Below the pieces are notes generated by a model. It did not search any database, was not told where the DNA came from, and worked only from the letters and a program-made list of their open reading frames with translations. A stretch of DNA of 55,331 bases from positions 1-55,331 of the forward strand of contig USGM01000007.1 in the NCBI GenBank assembly GCA_900554205.1, given 5' to 3'. Below, in pieces: positions 17,736 through 26,758 of this stretch; the stretch's first letter is position 1; every line of letters begins with the position of its first letter. The translations under genes were made by a program, and so were the position numbers. This DNA comes from an uncultured Lachnospiraceae bacterium. GTDB lineage: Bacteria; Bacillota; Clostridia; Lachnospirales; Lachnospiraceae.

Positions 17736-18692
17736 ATGGACAAGCTGGCGATTGTGGTGCCTTGCTATAATGAGGAAGAGGTCTTGAAAATCGCTTCGGA
17801 AGCACTGCGGGGGGTGCTGGATGATCTGATCGGTAAGGGAAAGATTGCGAAAGACAGTTTTATCCTGTTTGTAAATGACGGCAGTAAGGACAGAACATGG
17901 GAACTGATCGAGGAAGAGCATGCTGCGCATCCGGTACAGGTGTGCGGTGTGAAGCTCGCGGGAAATGTCGGGCATCAGTTCGCGCTCACGGCGGGGCTGA
18001 TTACGGCGAAGGATTTGAGTGACGTGACAATTTCCATAGATGCCGATCTGCAGGATGATGTCAATGTCATCGAGGAGATGATCGATAAGTTCCACAACGG
18101 CTGTGATATTGTTTACGGGGTCCGCAAGGAGCGGAAGACGGACACCTTTTTCAAGCGCACGACGGCACAGGCATTTTACAAGCTCATGGGTCTGATGGGG
18201 GTCAAGACGGTATACAATCATGCAGATTTCCGTCTGATGTCGAAGCGTGCGGTGGAAGAGTTTTCCAAATACAAGGAGACAAATCTGTTCCTGCGCGGAA
18301 TGATGCCGCTGATCGGCTACCAGACAGACAGTGTTTATTATGACCGCAAGGAGAGAGTGGCAGGCGAATCCAAATATCCGTTAAAGAAGATGCTGGCGTT
18401 GGCGTTTAACGGCATTTCGTCTTTCAGCGTCAAGCCTATCAGCATGATTCTTGGACTGGGATTGTTCATTATTTTTGTCTCTGTGCTCGCGCTGATTTAT
18501 GCGCTGATTTCTTACTGTACAGGGCATGTCGTGCCGGGCTGGACATCACTGATTCTGTCGATCTGGTTCCTCGGGGGACTTCAGCTTCTGGCGATTGGTA
18601 TGGTCGGGCAGTATATCGGCAAGATTTATATTGAGGTAAAGCACAGACCGAGATACAACATTGAGAAGGTTCTGACTTCGGAGGAAAAGTAG
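17736..18692 (+). CDS. Family 2 glycosyltransferase, GtrB/DPM1-like
   Basis: A 318-residue membrane glycosyltransferase. The cytoplasmic GT2 domain shows IVVPCYNEEE, FVNDGSKD and the catalytic SIDADLQDD, and two C-terminal membrane segments lie near residues 232-258 and 265-295. Proteins of this shape load glucose or another sugar onto undecaprenyl phosphate (GtrB, YfdH, CsbB). AAGGAG precedes the ATG. The next gene, ten bases on, is a multispanning membrane protein, the usual partner that moves the lipid-linked sugar to an outside acceptor. The sugar and acceptor are unknown. Confidence 0.9.
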   Translation: MDKLAIVVPCYNEEEVLKIASEALRGVLDDLIGKGKIAKDSFILFVNDGSKDRTWELIEEEHAAHPVQVCGVKLAGNVGHQFALTAGLITAKDLSDVTISIDADLQDDVNVIEEMIDKFHNGCDIVYGVRKERKTDTFFKRTTAQAFYKLMGLMGVKTVYNHADFRLMSKRAVEEFSKYKETNLFLRGMMPLIGYQTDSVYYDRKERVAGESKYPLKKMLALAFNGISSFSVKPISMILGLGLFIIFVSVLALIYALISYCTGHVVPGWTSLILSIWFLGGLQLLAIGMVGQYIGKIYIEVKHRPRYNIEKVLTSEEK

Positions 18693-18702
18693 GAAGCCTG
18701 TT

Positions 18703-20160
18703 ATGAGATGGAAGAAAAATGCGTTCAGCTACCTGTCATGGGTAATATATGCGGTTGCGGTTGAAGTCGGCATGGTGTGCCTTGCCGACGCAATCTGTGA
18801 TGCGAAGGGCGTGAAAATCTATTTTGGAACGATTGCCTGTGTGCTTTATATGGTGCTTGCGGGAATCGGTGTGTTTTTTGTGCATCGCGCGCTGGAACGG
18901 CGGGAGAGACCTCTGGCAACGAAAAATGTCGTGGAGGCGGCGCTGACCGTCATGCTTCTTGCCGCGGGACTTGTCCTCAGAATACAGGCCATCAGTACGG
19001 CGACGGAGAGCGCGGCTTACTATGAGCTTGCATCAGTGACCTCGGGACAGGAGATTCCCCAGATTGTACACGGAGCGGTGTATTTCTATGTGCAGCTGCT
19101 GCACGGTATTTTTTACTTTCTGGGCAATAAATTTATTGTGGCAATATGGACGCAGATCCTGTTGCAGTTTGTGGCGGTTCTTCTTCTGTACTTTGCCGTG
19201 AGGAGAATGGCGGGGAGTATTGCGGCAGTCGTCATGCTCGCGTTCTGCATGCTGCCCTCCTATATGGTGAGAGGGGCGGTTGATCTGTCACCGGAGATGC
19301 TTTATCTGGTTTTGTGGTGTGGCATCTTATTCTGGATTTCCTTGGAAAATAACAGAGACTGGAAGCTGTGGGAGTTCGTGCCGATCGGCGTTATCATTGC
19401 CGTTGCGGGCTATCTGGATATCGCAGGCTTTTTTCTTCTGGGTTTTGCGGTCGCGGTAATCTTTGCCTGTAGCAGTGAGACGGCGACAAGGAAAAGACTG
19501 CTGGCAGCGCTTGTCTGTCTTGCCGGGGCAGGCGTGGGGCTTGTCGGCAGCGTCGCAGTTGATGCACTGGCGAGCGGGAAGCAGTTTGGAAACGTCATGC
19601 AGGCATGGTTGAAGCTGTACCAGCCGCTGTCCTTTGAACTTCCGCTTTCTATGGAAGCCTCGGAATCCGGAGTGGTGGGTTATCTTGTACTGCTCTGTGT
19701 GTTAAGTCTCGGGATTTATGCGTTCTGGCGGAATCGTAAGACGGATGCACTGAAAGCATGGATACTGGTAGCGGTAATCATGGCGCTGGCAGCCTGCTTT
19801 CGTATTCTGACGGTGGAGATGCCGGTAAACAGATACCTTTATCTGCTTTTATCCATTCTGGCGGGCATTGCCCTTGAGGAATGCGTGGTTCCGTGCAGAG
19901 TGAACGAGGCGGCAAAGCGGGAATTTGCGGAGATTATCAATCTGGACGAACCGTCTGCGGAGCTGCTGACGGAGGAGAACGAACCGGAGAAGGCAGAAAC
20001 GGTAGAAACGACAGAATCGGGAAAGCCCAGATTCATTGAAAATCCGCTGCCCTTGCCGAAGAAGCATCAGAAACGAACGCTTTCCTACCGTGTTGAGGTC
20101 GGTGAGGGAAAGGATGATTTCGACATCAGCGTGGATGAGGATGACGATTTCGATTATTAA
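18703..20160 (+). CDS. Multispanning membrane protein, probable GT-C-type partner glycosyltransferase
   Basis: A 485-residue protein with about eleven membrane segments across residues 10-395 and a charged cytoplasmic tail of about 90 residues ending in an Asp-rich stretch (DISVDEDDDFDY). Topology and position after a GtrB-like gene suggest a GT-C enzyme of the ArnT/PMT or GtrC type that transfers sugar from a polyprenyl carrier. The first outside loop (QAISTATESAAYYELASV) is where an acidic catalytic residue is expected, and a Glu is present there, but no motif is decisive. It could also be a wall polymer or flippase component. The start at 18703 has purine-rich sequence upstream within the preceding gene. 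Confidence 0.7.
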   Translation: MRWKKNAFSYLSWVIYAVAVEVGMVCLADAICDAKGVKIYFGTIACVLYMVLAGIGVFFVHRALERRERPLATKNVVEAALTVMLLAAGLVLRIQAISTATESAAYYELASVTSGQEIPQIVHGAVYFYVQLLHGIFYFLGNKFIVAIWTQILLQFVAVLLLYFAVRRMAGSIAAVVMLAFCMLPSYMVRGAVDLSPEMLYLVLWCGILFWISLENNRDWKLWEFVPIGVIIAVAGYLDIAGFFLLGFAVAVIFACSSETATRKRLLAALVCLAGAGVGLVGSVAVDALASGKQFGNVMQAWLKLYQPLSFELPLSMEASESGVVGYLVLLCVLSLGIYAFWRNRKTDALKAWILVAVIMALAACFRILTVEMPVNRYLYLLLSILAGIALEECVVPCRVNEAAKREFAEIINLDEPSAELLTEENEPEKAETVETTESGKPRFIENPLPLPKKHQKRTLSYRVEVGEGKDDFDISVDEDDDFDY

Positions 20161-20195
20161 GTGAATATTGCCGGTTGGAACCGGAGATAACTAGG

Positions 20196-20236
20196 AAGGA
20201 AGTAGCCGTTTTTCAGGGTGCTTCCTTTGTTGTTTT
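20196..20236 (+). terminator. Terminator after the glycosyltransferase pair
   Basis: AAGGAAG (20196-20202) pairs with CTTCCTT (20221-20227), with extra pairing inside (TAGCC/GGGTG), followed by TGTTGTTTT. Confidence 0.6.
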
Positions 20237-20276
20237 ATGGAGGAAATTGCGAAAGGGACGGATTCTGCAGAGTGAC

Positions 20277-20438
20277 GTTGCACGGGATGCACAGACCACG
20301 GCAGGCACGCTTGCGCTACCTTTCGCTCGCAGCGGCAGCATAAAAGGCACCGAAAGACGTGGTGCCTGTCAAAGGACGCCATCTAAGTGCCGGCGGCTCC
20401 AGAGTGCACTGCTTGTGGTCAGGTGCATCCTGTGCAAC
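20277..20438. repeat. Large imperfect palindrome with an inner hairpin
   Basis: The left arm (20277-20308, starting GTTGCAC) and right arm (20404-20438, ending GTGCAAC) are complementary along roughly 30 bases with a few mismatches: GGATGCAC/GTGCATCC and GACCAC/GTGGTC are exact blocks. Inside is a second hairpin, AGGCACC (20345-20351) with GGTGCCT (20361-20367). The 415-base gap 20161-20575 holds this element, the terminator before it and the leader of the next gene. No convincing gene is present. It may be a palindromic mobile repeat or a structured RNA. Confidence 0.65.
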
Positions 20439-20575
20439 TGTTGCTTGGAGAGTGTAGGGCTCGAAAGTGCTTATGCAATTGCCTAGCATGAGGGAAAAAC
20501 TATGAGGGAGAATGCATTGGGAAAAACGGGAAAGATTTAAGATAGGTAAACAAGCAATGGGAAAGGAATAGAAGA

Positions 20576-21262
20576 ATGGCGGAGCAGCAGAGAGAAGAGA
20601 AGAGAGAAGAGGAGCAGCATCGGGACGAGCGGATTGAGAAGACGGGGCAGGTGACGCTTGATGGCAATAAGCAGGAGAGTATTCACCTGATTTCTATTAT
20701 TGGGGAGGTGGAGGGGCATGAAAATCTCAACAATAATTCCAAGACGACGAAGTATGAGCACATTCTCCCGAGTCTTGCGGCAATTGAGGACAGCAGCGAG
20801 ATACAGGGGGTGCTGGTTCTGATTAATACGATGGGCGGTGATGTGGAAGCCGGGCTTGCAATTGCGGAGATGATCGCGTCCCTGAGCAAGCCGACGGTCT
20901 CGCTTGTACTCGGAGGAAGTCATTCTATAGGGGTGCCGATTGCGGTGAGCACGGACTATTCGTTCATTGTCCCGACCGGAACCATGGTGATCCATCCGGT
21001 GCGGCTGAACGGCATGGTGATCGGTGTTCCGCAGACCTTTGACTATTTCAAGCTGATTCAGGATCGGATCACGGGCTTCGTCTGCGCACATTGTGATGTG
21101 GAGAGGGAGACGTTTGAGCAGCTGATGACGGAGACCGGTATCCTGACAAAGGATGTGGGAACCATCCTCGTCGGGGAGGAGGCTGTGAAACGCGGTATCA
21201 TCAATGAGGTGGGCGGAATCGACAAGGCAGTCCAGAAACTCCACTCGTTAATTCGCGGCTGA
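20576..21262 (+). CDS. TepA-like ClpP-family protein
   Basis: A 228-residue ClpP/crotonase-fold protein with a charged N-terminal tail of about 25 residues. The presumed catalytic Ser117 is in GGSHSIG and His140 in MVIHPVR, matching the Ser-His arrangement of ClpP. Bacillus TepA (YmfB) is of this type and also lies beside spoIIIE, so the gene order supports the name. TepA has been linked to protein export and is not a partner of Clp ATPases as far as is known. AAAGGAA lies upstream of the ATG. The C-terminus holds INEVGGIDKAVQKL, as in the family. Confidence 0.85.
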   Translation: MAEQQREEKREEEQHRDERIEKTGQVTLDGNKQESIHLISIIGEVEGHENLNNNSKTTKYEHILPSLAAIEDSSEIQGVLVLINTMGGDVEAGLAIAEMIASLSKPTVSLVLGGSHSIGVPIAVSTDYSFIVPTGTMVIHPVRLNGMVIGVPQTFDYFKLIQDRITGFVCAHCDVERETFEQLMTETGILTKDVGTILVGEEAVKRGIINEVGGIDKAVQKLHSLIRG

Positions 21263-21283
21263 ACTGCGCCCCGCAATAAAAGG

Positions 21284-21312
21284 GTGACAAGCCGGGCGGA
21301 AAATGATATAAT
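21284..21312 (+). promoter_or_regulatory. Sigma-A promoter of the ftsK-type gene
   Basis: GTGACA (21284-21289), 17-base spacer, TATAAT (21307-21312), about 70 bases before the ATG. Confidence 0.6.
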
Positions 21313-21381
21313 GGGCGCAGTGGCAAAATGAGCGCGGGTAAAATATAGCGTATCTAAAGTATAAAAGGAGAATGATGATAA

Positions 21382-24069
21382 ATGGCAGGCACTACCGGCA
21401 GAAGAACATCATCTTCGGGAAGCAAGAAAAAATCTTCAAGTTCTAAGGCAGTAAGTCAGAGGCAACAGCGGAAAAAAGACAACAGACAACTGGAGCAGGA
21501 CAGCGCACTTTTTCACGAGATCGGACTGGTCGTGCTCTTTGTGGCGATGGTACTTCTGTTTTGTTGTAATTTCGGTCTGATCGGGCCGGTGGGAGACGCA
21601 ATCAGCGGCTTCCTTTTTGGTGTGTTCGGATTTTCGGCATATGTGGTTCCGATCCTCTTTTTCCTTGCTGTGGCATTCTGGTTTGCCAATGAGGGAAACC
21701 CTACGGCGGTCAGAAAACTGGTGGCGGGCAGCGTCCTGTTCATCATGTTCGGGGTCGTCTGTGATCTGATCAGCAAGACCTCGCTGCTGCTGGCGGAATA
21801 TAATTTTAAGGAAATCTATGACAGGTGCAGCACCGGCAAGACCGGCGGAGGCATCCTTGCCGGGAGCTTAAGCTTCTTTTTACAGCATTATCTGGAGACG
21901 ATCGGAACGGTTCTGGTCGTGCTTCTCTGTTCGGTTGTGAGTCTGATTCTGCTGACGGAGAAATCCATCTTAAAGAGTATGAAGGACGGCGGCAGCCGTA
22001 TGCGGGAGCTGTCAAGGGAGGATGCACAGCGCCGGAGAGAAAACGCGGAGATCCGGAATCAGGAGCGCCTTGAACAGCGCGCGAGAAGAGAAGAAGAGCG
22101 GAGACTGCGCGCTGAGGAAAAGGAAAACGAAAAGATCCTCAGGATGGAGAGAAAGGTGTCCGGCGTCATGATGGACACCACGCTGATGAAACCGGAGGAG
22201 CACAACAGACACCGGGACGACATTCACGAGATCATGTATGCGGAGGATGAACCTGATATGCAGATGCCGGAGCCGGATGCGGGTGAGCCGGAGCTGGAAG
22301 CCGTGGCGGCACCTGTGCTGGACTTTGACAAGGTTCGGATCAGAAGTATGCATCAGGTGACAATCGACGACATGGAAGAGCAGGAGGAACCGGAGGAGCT
22401 ACAGCCGGAGCCGGAACCGGTAAGAAACATCCTGACAGCCGAGAGACAGAAGCCAGAGCCGGATATGTCCGGACAGACGATAAGGATACATAAAGAGGGA
22501 ATTGAGGAACCGGCGGAGCAGAAGCCCGCTGTGAGACCTCAGGCGGCAGCGCCGATGTCCGAGATGCAGAAGGAGCTTGCCCACGCGGAGAAAAAGGTTC
22601 CCAAGACCTATATGTTCCCGCCTCTGTCGAGACTGCAGAAGGGAGTTGCCGCGGCGGGAGACTCCACAAAGGAGTTGAAGGAGACGGCAATGCGTCTGCA
22701 GCAGACGCTGAATACCTTCGGCGTGAAGGTGACGATTACGGACATCAGTCAGGGTCCAAGCGTCACGCGTTATGAGCTACAGCCGGAGCAGGGGGTCAAG
22801 GTGTCGAAGATCGTCGGGCTTGCGGATGACATCAAGCTGAATCTTGCGGCAACGGACATCCGTATTGAGGCGCCGATTCCCGGAAAGGCAGCAATCGGTA
22901 TCGAGGTTCCGAACAAGGAGACCATGCCGGTAGCACTCCGTGATCTTCTGGAGAGCAAGGAGTTTAAGGAGTTTCCTTCTAACATAGCATTTGCGGTCGG
23001 AAAGGATATTGCGGGTAAGGTCGTTGTTGCGGACATTGCAAAGATGCCTCATATGCTGATTGCGGGAGCGACAGGTTCCGGTAAGTCGGTCTGCATCAAT
23101 ACCTTAATCATGAGTATTCTGTACAAGGCGCACCCGGACGACGTGAAGCTGATTATGGTCGATCCGAAGGTTGTCGAGCTGAGTGTATATAACGGTATCC
23201 CTCATCTGCTGATTCCGGTTGTCACGGATCCGAAGAAGGCATCCGCAGCGCTCCACTGGGGCGTGTCGGAGATGGAAGACCGTTACCGGAAATTTGCGGA
23301 CTATAATGTGAGAGATATCAAGGGCTATAACAAGAAGGTAGAGTCCATGCAGGAGAGCGGCGCGGAGGATGCGCCGAAGAAGATGCCGCAGATCGTCATT
23401 ATCGTGGATGAGCTTGCCGATCTGATGATGGTATCGCCCGGAGAGGTCGAGGAGTCGATCTGCCGCCTGGCACAGCTGGCGAGAGCGGCGGGCATTCATC
23501 TGATTATTGCAACGCAGAGACCCAGCGTGGATGTCATCACCGGTCTTATCAAGGCGAATATGCCAAGCCGTGTCGCGTTCTCTGTTTCCAGTGGTGTGGA
23601 TTCGAGAACGATACTGGATATGAACGGCGCGGAGAAGCTGTTGGGAAAGGGCGATATGCTCTTTTACCCGCAGGGCTATTCCAAGCCCGCTCGTATACAG
23701 GGGGCGTTCGTTTCCGACAAGGAGGTTTCGGATGTTGTTGACTTCCTGAAGAACCAGACACTCGGCAATACCTACGCGGAGGATATTGAAGAAAAGATCA
23801 TGAATATCGGAAGCGGAAGCAGCGGCTCGGGAGACGGTGGTTCGGAGCTGGACGAGTTTTTCGAGAAGGCGGGACGCTTTATCATTGAGCAGGACAAGGC
23901 ATCGATCGGAGCGCTGCAAAGGCTCTTGAAGATTGGCTTTAACCGTGCGGCGAGAATCATGGATCAGCTGTGCGAATACGGTGTTGTCGATAAGGGAGAG
24001 GGAACCAAACCCAGAAAAATACTGATGAGTCCTGAACAGTTTGAACAACTGGTTGAAGAAATCGTATAA
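21382..24069 (+). CDS. DNA translocase FtsK/SpoIIIE
   Basis: An 895-residue protein. After a Ser/Lys-rich N-terminus come four membrane segments (about residues 45-70, 78-100, 108-132 and 165-195), a long charged linker (about 200-425), and the RecA-like motor. Walker A is GATGSGKSV near residues 561-569, Walker B lies in IVIIVDELADLMM, and the C-terminal gamma winged helix starts at SIGALQRLLKIGFNRAARIMDQL. It pumps chromosome ends across a closing septum. Whether it is the division form (FtsK) or sporulation form (SpoIIIE) cannot be told by sequence alone. The tepA-like gene upstream matches the spoIIIE neighbourhood of Bacillus. AAAGGAG precedes the start. Confidence 0.95.
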   Translation: MAGTTGRRTSSSGSKKKSSSSKAVSQRQQRKKDNRQLEQDSALFHEIGLVVLFVAMVLLFCCNFGLIGPVGDAISGFLFGVFGFSAYVVPILFFLAVAFWFANEGNPTAVRKLVAGSVLFIMFGVVCDLISKTSLLLAEYNFKEIYDRCSTGKTGGGILAGSLSFFLQHYLETIGTVLVVLLCSVVSLILLTEKSILKSMKDGGSRMRELSREDAQRRRENAEIRNQERLEQRARREEERRLRAEEKENEKILRMERKVSGVMMDTTLMKPEEHNRHRDDIHEIMYAEDEPDMQMPEPDAGEPELEAVAAPVLDFDKVRIRSMHQVTIDDMEEQEEPEELQPEPEPVRNILTAERQKPEPDMSGQTIRIHKEGIEEPAEQKPAVRPQAAAPMSEMQKELAHAEKKVPKTYMFPPLSRLQKGVAAAGDSTKELKETAMRLQQTLNTFGVKVTITDISQGPSVTRYELQPEQGVKVSKIVGLADDIKLNLAATDIRIEAPIPGKAAIGIEVPNKETMPVALRDLLESKEFKEFPSNIAFAVGKDIAGKVVVADIAKMPHMLIAGATGSGKSVCINTLIMSILYKAHPDDVKLIMVDPKVVELSVYNGIPHLLIPVVTDPKKASAALHWGVSEMEDRYRKFADYNVRDIKGYNKKVESMQESGAEDAPKKMPQIVIIVDELADLMMVSPGEVEESICRLAQLARAAGIHLIIATQRPSVDVITGLIKANMPSRVAFSVSSGVDSRTILDMNGAEKLLGKGDMLFYPQGYSKPARIQGAFVSDKEVSDVVDFLKNQTLGNTYAEDIEEKIMNIGSGSSGSGDGGSELDEFFEKAGRFIIEQDKASIGALQRLLKIGFNRAARIMDQLCEYGVVDKGEGTKPRKILMSPEQFEQLVEEIV

Positions 24070-24090
24070 CGTATAAGGAGAAGACGAAAG

Positions 24091-25761
24091 GTGAAAACAG
24101 ACATTGAAATTGCACAGGAAGCGGTAATGGAGCCGATCACTAAGGTGGCGGCACAGCTGGGAGTGACGGAGGATGACCTCGAGCTTTATGGAAAATATAA
24201 GGCAAAGCTGACGGATGAGTACATAGACAGCTTAAAGGACAGACCGGACGGCAAGCTGATCCTTGTCACGGCGATCAATCCGACACCAGCGGGCGAGGGA
24301 AAGACGACCACCAGCGTCGGTCTGGGACAGGCGTTCGGAAAGCTCGGAAAAAAAGCGGTCATTGCGCTTCGTGAGCCTTCTCTCGGCCCGTGCTTCGGCA
24401 TCAAAGGCGGAGCGGCAGGCGGCGGCTATGCGCAGGTGGTTCCTATGGAGGATCTGAATCTGCATTTTACGGGAGATTTTCACGCAATCACTTCTGCGAA
24501 CAATCTTCTGGCGGCTTTGCTGGACAACCATATCCAGCAGGGAAATGCATTGCAGATCGACACCAGACAGATTGTCTGGAAGCGTTGCCTTGACATGAAT
24601 GACAGAGTGCTGAGAAATGTTGTGGTCGGACTGGGAAAGAAGACGGACGGTGTTGTCCGGGAGGATCATTTTGTCATTACGGTGGCGAGTGAAATCATGG
24701 CAATTCTCTGTCTGGCGGAAAATATGAAAGATCTCAAGGAAAGACTTGCCAGAATCGTTGTTGCATATAATTACGCAGGAGAGCCCGTAACAGCGGGAGA
24801 GCTTCAGGCGGTGGGCGCGATGGCGGCACTGTTGAAGGATGCCCTGAAGCCGAATCTGATCCAGACGCTGGAGCATACGCCTGCACTGGTGCACGGTGGA
24901 CCCTTTGCAAATATCGCGCATGGCTGCAACTCCGTCAGGGCGACGAGAGCAGCGCTTAAGATGGCGGATTACTGTATTACAGAGGCGGGATTCGGCGCAG
25001 ACTTGGGAGCCGAAAAGTTCTTTGACATCAAGTGTCGTATGTCAGGCTTAAAGCCGGATGCAGTTGTGCTGGTTGCGACCATACGCGCTCTGAAATATAA
25101 CGGTGGAGTGGCGAAGGAGGAGCTGTCTGCCGAGAATCTGGATGCGCTGAAAAAGGGTATTGTCAACCTTGAAAAGCATATTGAGAATCTGCAGAAATAC
25201 GGTGTGCCGGTTGTTGTGACGCTGAATTCCTTTATCACGGACACTGCTGCGGAGACGGATTATGTCAGGGCCTTCTGCGAGGAGAGAGGCTGTGAGTTTG
25301 CACTCTCCGAGGTGTGGGCAAAGGGCGGCGAAGGCGGTATCGCACTTGCGGAAAAGGTGCTGAAAACGCTTGAGACAAAGAAGAGCGACTTCCGTGTTCT
25401 GTATGAGGATGCGCTTCCACTGGAAGACAAGATCAGGAAGGTTGCGACGGAGATTTACGGCGCTGGCAGTGTCAGCTTTTCATCCGCTGCGAAGAAGCAG
25501 CTGAAAACAATAACCGATATGGGCTTCGGAGAGCTTCCGGTCTGCATGGCAAAGAACCAGTATTCGCTCTCGGATGATCCGAAGCTGCTGGGAAGACCGC
25601 AGGGCTTCGAGCTTTCTGTCAGGGAGGCCTATGTATCTGCCGGGGCGGGCTTTGTCGTAGTACTGACCGGAGATGTCATGACGATGCCCGGACTGCCGAA
25701 GAAGCCGGCAGCTTATGGAATTGATGTAAACGAGGCCGGAGTGATCACCGGACTGTTTTAA
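24091..25761 (+). CDS. fhs: Formate-tetrahydrofolate ligase
   Basis: A 556-residue enzyme at the family's length that makes 10-formyl-tetrahydrofolate from formate, ATP and tetrahydrofolate. The nucleotide loop NPTPAGEGKTTTSVGLGQ (from about residue 64), REPSLGPCFGIKGGAAGGGYAQ, FTGDFHAI and the C-terminal TGDVMTMPGLPKKPAA are all clear. The start codon is GTG 24091 with AAGGAG ten bases upstream. The gene lies 21 bases after the ftsK-type gene and 38 before nfnA, so a shared transcript is likely. It supplies one-carbon units for purines and, in acetogens, the methyl branch of the Wood-Ljungdahl pathway. Confidence 0.97.
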   Translation: MKTDIEIAQEAVMEPITKVAAQLGVTEDDLELYGKYKAKLTDEYIDSLKDRPDGKLILVTAINPTPAGEGKTTTSVGLGQAFGKLGKKAVIALREPSLGPCFGIKGGAAGGGYAQVVPMEDLNLHFTGDFHAITSANNLLAALLDNHIQQGNALQIDTRQIVWKRCLDMNDRVLRNVVVGLGKKTDGVVREDHFVITVASEIMAILCLAENMKDLKERLARIVVAYNYAGEPVTAGELQAVGAMAALLKDALKPNLIQTLEHTPALVHGGPFANIAHGCNSVRATRAALKMADYCITEAGFGADLGAEKFFDIKCRMSGLKPDAVVLVATIRALKYNGGVAKEELSAENLDALKKGIVNLEKHIENLQKYGVPVVVTLNSFITDTAAETDYVRAFCEERGCEFALSEVWAKGGEGGIALAEKVLKTLETKKSDFRVLYEDALPLEDKIRKVATEIYGAGSVSFSSAAKKQLKTITDMGFGELPVCMAKNQYSLSDDPKLLGRPQGFELSVREAYVSAGAGFVVVLTGDVMTMPGLPKKPAAYGIDVNEAGVITGLF

Positions 25762-25799
25762 TAAAGGAGGTTCCGCCAGGCGGGACAGAGAGGTGGATT

Positions 25800-26681
25800 A
25801 TGTATAGGATTGTAAAAAAAGAAGAGCTGACCACGAACATTTATCTGATGGAAGTGGAAGCAAAGCGCGTTGCGAAGGCGTGTCTGCCCGGACAGTTTGT
25901 CATTGTCAGAATGGATGAGGACGGGGAGAGGATTCCCCTGACAATCTGTGACTATGACAGAGAGAAGGGAACCGTTACCATTGTGTTCCAGTGCGTCGGC
26001 GCTGCCACAAAGATGATGGCGGAACTGAAGGAGGGCGAAACGTTCCATGACTTTGTCGGCCCGCTCGGGTGTCCTTCCGAGTTTGTCAAGGAAGCGCCGG
26101 AGGAACTGAAGAATAAGAAGATCCTCTTTGTTGCCGGCGGTGTCGGTGCTGCTCCGGTCTATCCGCAGGTAAAGTGGCTGCATGAGAACGGTGTGGCAGC
26201 GGATGTCATTGTGGGAAGCAAGACGAAGGATCTGCTGATTCTGGAGAAGGAGATGGAGGCAGTTGCCGGAAATCTCTATGTGACTACCGATGACGGTTCC
26301 TACGGAAGAAGCGGAATGGTGACCCAGACGATCAAGGATCTTGTCGCCGAAGGGAAGAAATACGATGTCTGCGTTGCAATCGGCCCCATGATTATGATGA
26401 AATTTGTCTGTCTGCTGACAAAGGAGCTCGGCATTCCGACGATTGTCAGCCTGAACCCTATCATGGTGGATGGAACGGGAATGTGCGGAGCCTGCCGCGT
26501 TACCGTCGATGGAAAGGTGAAATTCGCCTGTGTGGACGGCCCCGAGTTTGATGGCCATGCCGTGAATTTTGACGAGGCGATGAGACGTCAGCAGATTTAT
26601 AAGACTGCCGAGGGCAGAGCGATGCTGCGGCTTCAGGAGGGGGAGACCCATCACGGAAACTGCGGGCAGTGTGAAGGCTGA
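25800..26681 (+). CDS. nfnA: NfnA: small subunit of NADH-dependent ferredoxin:NADP+ oxidoreductase
   Basis: A 293-residue FAD/NAD-binding protein of the PyrK/sulfide dehydrogenase beta type. An N-terminal FAD beta-barrel (ERIPLTICDYD flavin site) is followed by a pyridine-nucleotide domain (FVAGGVGAAPVYPQ near residues 114-128) and a C-terminal cluster of cysteines (GMCGACRV and FACVDGPEFDGH) for a [2Fe-2S] centre. With the downstream gene it forms the bifurcating Nfn complex that couples ferredoxin and NADH oxidation to NADP+ reduction. GAGGTGG precedes the ATG. The nfnB gene follows after 77 bases. Confidence 0.92.
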   Translation: MYRIVKKEELTTNIYLMEVEAKRVAKACLPGQFVIVRMDEDGERIPLTICDYDREKGTVTIVFQCVGAATKMMAELKEGETFHDFVGPLGCPSEFVKEAPEELKNKKILFVAGGVGAAPVYPQVKWLHENGVAADVIVGSKTKDLLILEKEMEAVAGNLYVTTDDGSYGRSGMVTQTIKDLVAEGKKYDVCVAIGPMIMMKFVCLLTKELGIPTIVSLNPIMVDGTGMCGACRVTVDGKVKFACVDGPEFDGHAVNFDEAMRRQQIYKTAEGRAMLRLQEGETHHGNCGQCEG

Positions 26682-26710
26682 TTTCGATACCGATTTGTAT
26701 AGTAGATTGT

Positions 26711-26734
26711 GCCTGCGACCCAAAGTCGGCAGGC
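26711..26734 (+). other. Intergenic hairpin between nfnA and nfnB
   Basis: GCCTGC-GAC and GTC-G-GCAGGC can pair around CCAAA with one bulged base. No T run follows, so it is not a standard terminator. It may be a processing or stability element that sets subunit ratio. Confidence 0.45.
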
Positions 26735-26758
26735 TACTGAAAGGCATGGTGAAATAAT

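Noticed and set aside
20175..20486. 103-codon ORF in the gap before the tepA-like gene
   Set aside because: It crosses a terminator and a palindrome, has no ribosome site and its translation is Cys/Arg-rich without any domain pattern.
24061..24100. Riboswitch before fhs
   Set aside because: Only 21 bases separate the ftsK-type stop from the GTG start, too short for one.
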